Position numbers and translations under genes: made by a program. Below the pieces are notes generated by a model, which saw only the letters and a list, made by a program, of their open reading frames with translations, had not been told where the DNA came from and ran no database searches. From Polaromonas sp. AET17H-212 (GTDB lineage Bacteria; Pseudomonadota; Gammaproteobacteria; Burkholderiales; Burkholderiaceae_C), in assembly GCF_002379085.1 (NCBI RefSeq), contig NZ_NBZW01000033.1, positions 1-45,266 of the forward strand: 45,266 nt of DNA. The letters are read 5' to 3'. This document shows, piece by piece, positions 40,659 to 45,266 of this stretch. How positions within the stretch are numbered: the first letter of the stretch is position 1; every line of letters begins with the position of its first letter.

Positions 40659-41350
40659 GCGCGCGTTACGCCATTTATTTTGCGCCGGACCGGCACTCGC
40701 CCTGGTGGGCGTTTGGCGCGCACTGGCTGGGCCGCAACGAGCACGACAACACGGTGCTGCCTCAGCCCTTGCTGGAAGGTTTGCCACCGGCGGAGTTTGC
40801 CGCCATCACCGCAGAGCCGCGGCGTTACGGCTTCCACGCCACGGTGAAAGCGCCCTTCAGGCTGTCGGCCGCGCACGACGAATCCGATCTGGTGGCACGC
40901 CTGGGCCGGCTGGCGCAGACCCTGGCCCCGGTGGCGCTGGGGCCGCTGCGCGGCGCCGCGCTGGGCAACTTCGTGGCCCTGGTTCCGGCGGCCGAGCCCG
41001 ACGGCCTGCAGGCGCTGGCGGCGGCCTGCGTGGCCGGGCTCGACGACTTGCGCGCCCCGGCCGAGGCGGCAGAGCTGGCCCGCCGCCGCGCCGCCCCGCT
41101 GGATGCCCGCGAAACCGAGTTGCTGGACCTCTATGGCTACCCCTATGTGATGGACAGGTTTCGCCTGCATCTGACATTGACCGGCCCTGTCAACGGGACT
41201 CTCGCCCAGCAGGTCTGCCAGGCGGTCGCTGCAGACGTGGAGCGTCTCAACGTCCAGGCCCCCCTGGTCCTGGACCGGCTCTGCCTGTTTGTCGAACGCA
41301 GCCCGGGCGCGCCGTTTCAGCGCGTCATGGATGTCAGGCTGGGGGCATGA
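40655..41350 (+). CDS. DUF1045 phosphonate-metabolism protein, two-histidine phosphoesterase fold
   Basis: This 231-residue protein carries two HxT motifs, His61 (GFHATVKAPF) and His172 (RLHLTLTGPV), the mark of 2H phosphoesterases. Members of this family occur in C-P lyase loci. The C-P lyase reaction makes a 5-phosphoribosyl 1,2-cyclic phosphate that E. coli opens with PhnP; no phnP-like metallo-beta-lactamase gene is in this window, so this protein is a good candidate to open the cyclic phosphate. It overlaps phnF and phnN by four bases each. Family is secure, exact reaction inferred. Confidence 0.9.
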   Translation: MSARYAIYFAPDRHSPWWAFGAHWLGRNEHDNTVLPQPLLEGLPPAEFAAITAEPRRYGFHATVKAPFRLSAAHDESDLVARLGRLAQTLAPVALGPLRGAALGNFVALVPAAEPDGLQALAAACVAGLDDLRAPAEAAELARRRAAPLDARETELLDLYGYPYVMDRFRLHLTLTGPVNGTLAQQVCQAVAADVERLNVQAPLVLDRLCLFVERSPGAPFQRVMDVRLGA

Positions 41351-41922
41351 GCGGCCTCTGGGTGTTTGTCTGCGGACCTTCCGGTTCCGGCAAGGACAGC
41401 GTGATCGACGCTGCGCGACAGGCGCTGGTCGGGCGGTCCGACATCGTGTTTGCGCGCCGCATGGTGACGCGCCCCGTGCAACCGGGTTCCGACCACGACC
41501 CGGTCACGGCGCCGGTCTTTGCCGAATTGCTGCAGGCAGGCGGCCTGTGCTGGCACTGGCAGGCGCATGGATTCTGCTACGGCATCGCCAGCCAGTACGC
41601 CGACGCTGTCCGGGCCGGATGCCTGGTGGTTGTCAACGGCTCACGCGCACATGTCAACAGCCTGCCGCCTTCACCGGGTCTGCGGGTGGTGAGGATCAGC
41701 ACCGATCCGGAACGCCTGGCCATCCGCCTGGCGCAACGGGGGCGCGATAGCGACAGGGCCGTTGCCGAGCGACTGGCGCGCAACGCCGCTTTCACCGGCC
41801 TGCCAGCCGATTGTGTGATCGTCAACGATGGTGAACTGGCCGACGCCGGCCAGCGTCTGACGGACTACCTGACCGGCTCCGCCGGGACAGCAGCTGCGGC
41901 CTGCGCCAGAATCAGAAGGTAG
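41347..41922 (+). CDS. phnN: Ribose 1,5-bisphosphate phosphokinase PhnN
   Basis: This 191-residue P-loop kinase makes PRPP from ribose 1,5-bisphosphate, the last step of the C-P lyase route. The P-loop GPSGSGKDS is at 10-18, with RRMVTRPVQPGSDHDPVT and WQAHGFCYGI as guanylate-kinase-like family blocks. The ATG overlaps the DUF1045 stop (ATGA); the long frame back to 40627 is out-of-frame reading. Its last 58 bases overlap the 3' end of the HD-domain gene on the other strand, so the C-terminal Ala-rich tail is encoded antisense to that gene. Confidence 0.94.
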   Translation: MSGLWVFVCGPSGSGKDSVIDAARQALVGRSDIVFARRMVTRPVQPGSDHDPVTAPVFAELLQAGGLCWHWQAHGFCYGIASQYADAVRAGCLVVVNGSRAHVNSLPPSPGLRVVRISTDPERLAIRLAQRGRDSDRAVAERLARNAAFTGLPADCVIVNDGELADAGQRLTDYLTGSAGTAAAACARIRR

Positions 41923-42431
41923 TGGGCCCAATCGGGCGGTATCGCCGCAGGGTCCTTGGCGTGGTCGTCCCAGCGCCGCAGCGCCACCGCATCGGCGGCG
42001 AAAGCCTGCGCCATGAAGGCGGCGGCTTCCTCCACGGAAAATGGGCCGCCCTGCAGCACCAGGCTGCGCTGCGACGCCGGTGACAGGCTGGCCTGGTAAT
42101 GGCTGTCCACCTGGCAGAGATAGCGCTTGGCGTCCACATGCATGCGAATGGGTTCGAGCACCGCGTCCGGGAAGACACCGCGCAAAAACGGCAGCGCCAG
42201 GTACTGGTGCAGGTCGTCAACGCCCGCTTCCCTCGCCGGTTCCCGCTGGACGAGCAAATGGCCGAGGTCGTGCAGCAGCGCGGCCGCCACCAGTTCAGGG
42301 GATGCGCCCGAACGCTCGGCCAGATGGGCACACTGCAACGCATGCTGGAGCTGGTTGATCGCCTCGCCGCCGTACTGCGCGGCCCCCCGCGTTTCGAACA
42401 ATTCGGTAATCTCTTCCAGGGTCAAGGCCAT
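41865..42431 (-). CDS. PhnZ-like HD-domain mixed-valent di-iron oxygenase
   Basis: The 188-residue protein resembles PhnZ, which oxidatively cleaves 1-hydroxy-2-aminoethylphosphonate. Conserved positions are Tyr20 and Glu23 (AAQYGGEAINQLQHALQ), His30, His54-Asp55 (ALLHDLGHL), and later His residues in HQYLALPF and HVDAKRYLC. The Y/E/H/HD spacing is the same as in PhnZ with a four-residue shift. AGGAAA precedes the ATG at 42431. It follows phnE by eight bases, so it belongs to the phnCDE operon. A PhnY-type hydroxylase partner is not in the window, so its substrate may differ or PhnY lies elsewhere. Confidence 0.85.
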   Translation of the reverse strand: MALTLEEITELFETRGAAQYGGEAINQLQHALQCAHLAERSGASPELVAAALLHDLGHLLVQREPAREAGVDDLHQYLALPFLRGVFPDAVLEPIRMHVDAKRYLCQVDSHYQASLSPASQRSLVLQGGPFSVEEAAAFMAQAFAADAVALRRWDDHAKDPAAIPPDWAHYLLILAQAAAAVPAEPVR

Positions 42432-42439
42432 GATGTTTC

Positions 42440-43249
42440 CTAGACAAGCGCCTTGCGGATACGCGCCGAGATCAGGTCGATCACACTGACGGTGACGACA
42501 ATGATGATCATCACGGCGCAGGTCTCGGCATATTGAAAGCCGCGGATGATCTCCCACAACACGACACCGATGCCGCCGGCACCCACCATGCCCACCACCG
42601 AAGCGGAACGCACGTTGGACTCGAAGCGGTACAGCGTGTAGGAAATCCAGAGCGGCAACACCTGCGGAATCACGCCGTAGATAATTTCCTCCAGCGCGTT
42701 GGCACCCGTGGCGCGTATGCCCTCGACGGGCTGCGGATCGATCGACTCCACCGCTTCCGAAAACAGCTTGGCCAGAATGCCGGTGGTGTGAATCCACAGC
42801 GCCAGCACGCCGGCAAACGGACCCAGGCCCACGGCCACGATGAACAGCATCGCAAACACCATCTCGTTGATCGCGCGTGCCGCGTCCATCAAGCGGCGAA
42901 TCGGCTGGCGAACCCAGACCGGCGCAATATTGGCCGAGGACAGCAGGGCCAGTGGCACGGCACAAACCACGGCCAGGGCCGTGCCCCACAGCGCGATCTG
43001 CACCGTCACCACCATCTCTTCCAGATAGTAGGACCACTGGCTGAAGTTGGGCGGGAAGAAGCTGGCCGCGTACTCGGCCATGTTGCCGGAATCGCGCAAC
43101 AGGTCCAGGGGGCGCATGTCCGCGCCCTTCCAGGACAGGGCCAGCAAGGCCAGCAAGACGCCCCAGGCCATCAGGCCCAGCAGGCTGGCGCGCGGCACTT
43201 GCAGCGGCGCAGGAGGCGCCTGTACTGAAAGATGGACAGGGGTGGTCAC
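42440..43249 (-). CDS. phnE: Phosphonate ABC transporter permease PhnE
   Basis: This 269-residue inner-membrane permease has about six hydrophobic segments. PhnE landmarks are [53 protein letters not shown] and the docking loop [24 protein letters not shown] (in parts), followed by [14 protein letters not shown]. Only one permease gene is present, so it presumably forms a homodimer. It is eight bases after phnD and eight before the HD-domain gene. Confidence 0.95.
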   Translation of the reverse strand: MTTPVHLSVQAPPAPLQVPRASLLGLMAWGVLLALLALSWKGADMRPLDLLRDSGNMAEYAASFFPPNFSQWSYYLEEMVVTVQIALWGTALAVVCAVPLALLSSANIAPVWVRQPIRRLMDAARAINEMVFAMLFIVAVGLGPFAGVLALWIHTTGILAKLFSEAVESIDPQPVEGIRATGANALEEIIYGVIPQVLPLWISYTLYRFESNVRSASVVGMVGAGGIGVVLWEIIRGFQYAETCAVMIIIVVTVSVIDLISARIRKALV

Positions 43250-43257
43250 GGGCGACC

Positions 43258-44223
43258 TCAGTTGCGGCTCAGCTCGGCGAGCTTGCGGTCAATCTCGGCG
43301 ACCCTGGCCTGCTTGTCGGCAGCGGGAAAAGTTGCGTCGGCCTCGAACTTGTTGCGCTCCTTGAAAAGCTCCAGCTGGCGGATGGGGATCAACTGGGCAT
43401 TGCTGGAGGGCTTGAAAGCCGAGAGCTTGGAAATTTTCATCAGGACATCCTTTTCCTGCTGGCCCCCTTTGCCGTAACCATAGAAAAAGTCCTTGAGCTT
43501 CTGCTTGGACGCATCAGGCAGGTCCTTGCGCATGACCAGGGGATCCAGCGGGATCAGCGGCGAGGTCCAGACAATACGGATGTCCTTGAACTTCTCGGGC
43601 AGGCGATCCTTGATCTTGTCCAGGTTCTCGCTGTTGTTGGTGGCCACATCGACCTGTTTGTTGGCCACGGCCAGCGCGTTGCTCTCATGGTTGGCACCCC
43701 GGGAGACCTTGAAAGCGGTTTTGGCATCGATCTTGTTCTGCGCAAAAACGTAGTAGCTGGGCACCAGGAAGCCGGAGGTCGAATTGGGATCCCCATTGCC
43801 GAACGACAGGTTCCTGGCATTCTTGAGCACGTCGTCCAGCGATTTGAGCGGGCTGTCCTTGTGAACGATCAGGTGCGAGTAGTAGCCCTGGGTCCCGTCG
43901 GCGTTGACCATCTGGGCAAAAATTTCGCCGCCGGCGCGGTCCACCGCTTCCATGGCCGACTTGTTGCCGAACCACGCCACATGCACTTTGCCAAAGCGCA
44001 TGCCTTCAATGATGCCGGCATAGTCCGGCGCAAAGAAGGCGTTGACCTTGTAGCCGGTTTTTTTCGCCATGTCTTCCAGCAGCGGCTGCCAGTCCGACTT
44101 CAGGTTCTGCGACGACTCGGTCGAAATGATGCCGAAATTGATTTCCTTCAAATCCTGCGCATGCGCGGGCGCCAGGGTGACCAGCGCCGCGGCAGCCAGT
44201 CCGGTCAGTAGTTTTTTGATCAT
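43258..44223 (-). CDS. phnD: Phosphonate-binding periplasmic protein PhnD
   Basis: The 321-residue precursor has a signal peptide (1-22, cleaved after APAHA) and a type-II periplasmic binding fold. Family features: [47 protein letters not shown] (in parts), [17 protein letters not shown] and [18 protein letters not shown]. The STSG loop and the TES segment bind the phosphonate in PhnD structures. The ATG at 44223 has AAGGA upstream. It is 38 bases after phnC. Confidence 0.95.
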   Translation of the reverse strand: MIKKLLTGLAAAALVTLAPAHAQDLKEINFGIISTESSQNLKSDWQPLLEDMAKKTGYKVNAFFAPDYAGIIEGMRFGKVHVAWFGNKSAMEAVDRAGGEIFAQMVNADGTQGYYSHLIVHKDSPLKSLDDVLKNARNLSFGNGDPNSTSGFLVPSYYVFAQNKIDAKTAFKVSRGANHESNALAVANKQVDVATNNSENLDKIKDRLPEKFKDIRIVWTSPLIPLDPLVMRKDLPDASKQKLKDFFYGYGKGGQQEKDVLMKISKLSAFKPSSNAQLIPIRQLELFKERNKFEADATFPAADKQARVAEIDRKLAELSRN

Positions 44224-44261
44224 GGTGATGTCCTTGAAATGTTGAAAGAAACAGTGGAGGC

Positions 44262-45125
44262 TCAGGCGGCCTGCGCCATGGGGGTTGGCCAGGCGAGGTG
44301 GGGGGCGGGTTTGACCTTGTCTTCGAGGCTGGAAATGGCGTCGCCCAGGGACAGGATGTCGTCGGCCTCGGCGCCATAGAGATCGCGCAGCACGGCGGGC
44401 GTCAGTCCGACCGAAGGACCGTCGTACACCACCTTGCCCTGGTGCAGGGCGATGGTGCGGGGGCAATACTTCATGGCCACGTTGACCTGGTGCAGCGACA
44501 CCACCACGGTGCATTGGTCTTCGCGGTTCACGCGGGCCAGGATGTCCATCACCTTGCGCGAGGACTCGGGGTCCAGCGAGGCAATCGGCTCGTCGGCCAG
44601 CACCACTTTGGCACCCTGCACCATGGCCCGCGCGATCGCGGCGCGCTGCTGCTGGCCGCCCGACAGCGTTGATGCGCGCTGCTCACAACATTCGGCGATG
44701 CCCACCCGGCGCAGCGCCTCGATCCCTCTGGCCTTTTCCTCGGGCGTGAACCAGCGGATCAGGCTGCGCCACATCGGCACCTTGTGCAGGGTGCCGGCCA
44801 GCACGTTGACAATCACCGGCAGCCGGCCCACCAGATTGAACTGCTGAAAAACAAAGCCGATGCCCGAACGCACCGACCGGATATTGGACGCGATTTTCCC
44901 GTTGCGCTGCACGGTCCTGCCGTGGATCACGATGGAGCCCTGCGCCGACGTATCGCCGGCCATCAACCCCGCCATGTGCCGCAGCAAGGTGGACTTGCCG
45001 GAACCGGAAGCCCCGATCAGCGCGACCATTTCGCCGGGCGCAATGCTCAGGTCAACCTGCTGCAGGGCTTTGCGGCCGTTGCCAAAGGTTTTGCTCAGCG
45101 TATTGATTCGAATGGCAGCTTCCAT
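44262..45125 (-). CDS. phnC: Phosphonate ABC transporter ATP-binding protein PhnC
   Basis: The 287-residue ATPase of the phosphonate importer has Walker [17 protein letters not shown] (38-53), Q-loop [12 protein letters not shown], signature [16 protein letters not shown], Walker [13 protein letters not shown] and switch [12 protein letters not shown]. The C-terminal 40 residues ([20 protein letters not shown]) are a variable tail beyond the usual end. GGAGAG precedes the ATG at 45125. It heads the phnCDE-HD operon and has a Pho-box-like site upstream. Confidence 0.95.
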   Translation of the reverse strand: MEAAIRINTLSKTFGNGRKALQQVDLSIAPGEMVALIGASGSGKSTLLRHMAGLMAGDTSAQGSIVIHGRTVQRNGKIASNIRSVRSGIGFVFQQFNLVGRLPVIVNVLAGTLHKVPMWRSLIRWFTPEEKARGIEALRRVGIAECCEQRASTLSGGQQQRAAIARAMVQGAKVVLADEPIASLDPESSRKVMDILARVNREDQCTVVVSLHQVNVAMKYCPRTIALHQGKVVYDGPSVGLTPAVLRDLYGAEADDILSLGDAISSLEDKVKPAPHLAWPTPMAQAA

Positions 45126-45153
45126 GGTCTCTCCGGGGTGTTGAACCGGGTTG

Positions 45154-45187
45154 AATCTAGGGCCGCAATGTGTCGTTTTGATGTCAG
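45154..45187 (-). promoter_or_regulatory. Pho-box-like site and -10 upstream of phnC
   Basis: On the minus strand, CTGACAT-CAAA-ACGACAC (45187-45170) follows the 7-4-7 layout of a PhoB box (consensus CTGTCAT repeats): six of seven positions match in the first half and four in the second. A -10-like TAGATT (45159-45154) follows ten bases later, as in PhoB-activated promoters that lack a -35. It lies 45-62 bases before the start codon. Beyond it, to the window end, I see only an ATG at 45257 that might open another gene on the plus strand. Confidence 0.55.
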
Positions 45188-45266
45188 TGCCAGGCTGCGG
45201 CCCGTTCGGGGGAGCCGAGCCCACCCGCCCCGACGCAGGCGTAGCACAATAAGCCCATGCCCCACC

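Noticed and set aside
1..45266. tRNA, rRNA, CRISPR arrays, prophage or complete insertion sequences
   Set aside because: I looked for regularly spaced repeats, transposase or integrase motifs and cloverleaf-like segments and found none; the only repeats are the two short families described.

Overview
The window looks like a chromosome segment of a high-GC betaproteobacterium, most likely a Comamonadaceae member (Polaromonas / Rhodoferax / Variovorax type). This is inferred from protein style, gene neighbourhoods and two short intergenic repeat families that I associate with that family; no rRNA or other taxonomic marker is present. Nearly all of the window is coding, and genes form tight operons with many ATGA stop/start overlaps.

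Region 1 (1-19.5 kb) is the most interesting part. I read it as a nearly complete reductive nicotinate (vitamin B3) degradation locus. A two-subunit molybdenum dehydrogenase with a fused three-haem cytochrome tail (2497-6758, NicAB type) should make 6-hydroxynicotinate. A 6-hydroxynicotinate reductase homologue (13822-15444), fed by a seven-iron ferredoxin (15707) and a ferredoxin-NADP reductase (16076), should reduce the ring. An enamidase homologue (17715), closely resembling the enzyme of the anaerobe Eubacterium barkeri, should open it. Glutaryl-CoA dehydrogenase and a CaiB/BaiF CoA-transferase (18-2424) could carry the resulting C5 acid to crotonyl-CoA. This gene set fits the biochemically described aerobic Azorhizobium caulinodans route and not the oxidative NicC/NicX route of Pseudomonas putida. 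Embedded in the operon are a LIV-type ABC transporter with a fused permease, a pair of 'amino acid synthesis' family paralogues and a UPF0280 protein, all of unknown function here. A TetR regulator lies in the right-hand operon, and the divergent promoter carries five ATGT-type 18-bp operator-like sites, four of them in two pairs with identical 22-bp spacing.

Region 2 (19.5-33.8 kb) is ordinary accessory and housekeeping content: two small conserved unknowns, RhlE- and DbpA-type DEAD-box helicases, an SDR oxidoreductase, a second complete LIV-type transporter (livGFK-livHM) whose LivF has Arg in place of the Walker A Lys, a transglutaminase-like protein, a PAP2 phosphatase, a LysR remnant, glutathione reductase and a 76-residue unknown.

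Region 3 (33.9-45.2 kb) is a complete carbon-phosphorus lyase locus in three transcription units: phnGHIJKLM leftward, phnF-DUF1045-phnN rightward, and phnCDE plus a PhnZ-like HD-domain oxygenase leftward. PhnP is absent; the DUF1045 two-histidine phosphoesterase may replace it. A Pho-box-like sequence precedes phnC, which suggests phosphate-starvation control. The 3' ends of phnN and the HD gene overlap tail to tail by 58 bp.

Two dispersed repeat families run through the window. A roughly 60-bp ATAGCTG element occurs five times, all intergenic or at gene ends. A roughly 80-bp GC-rich element occurs twice, one copy lying in frame inside the nicB-like coding sequence.
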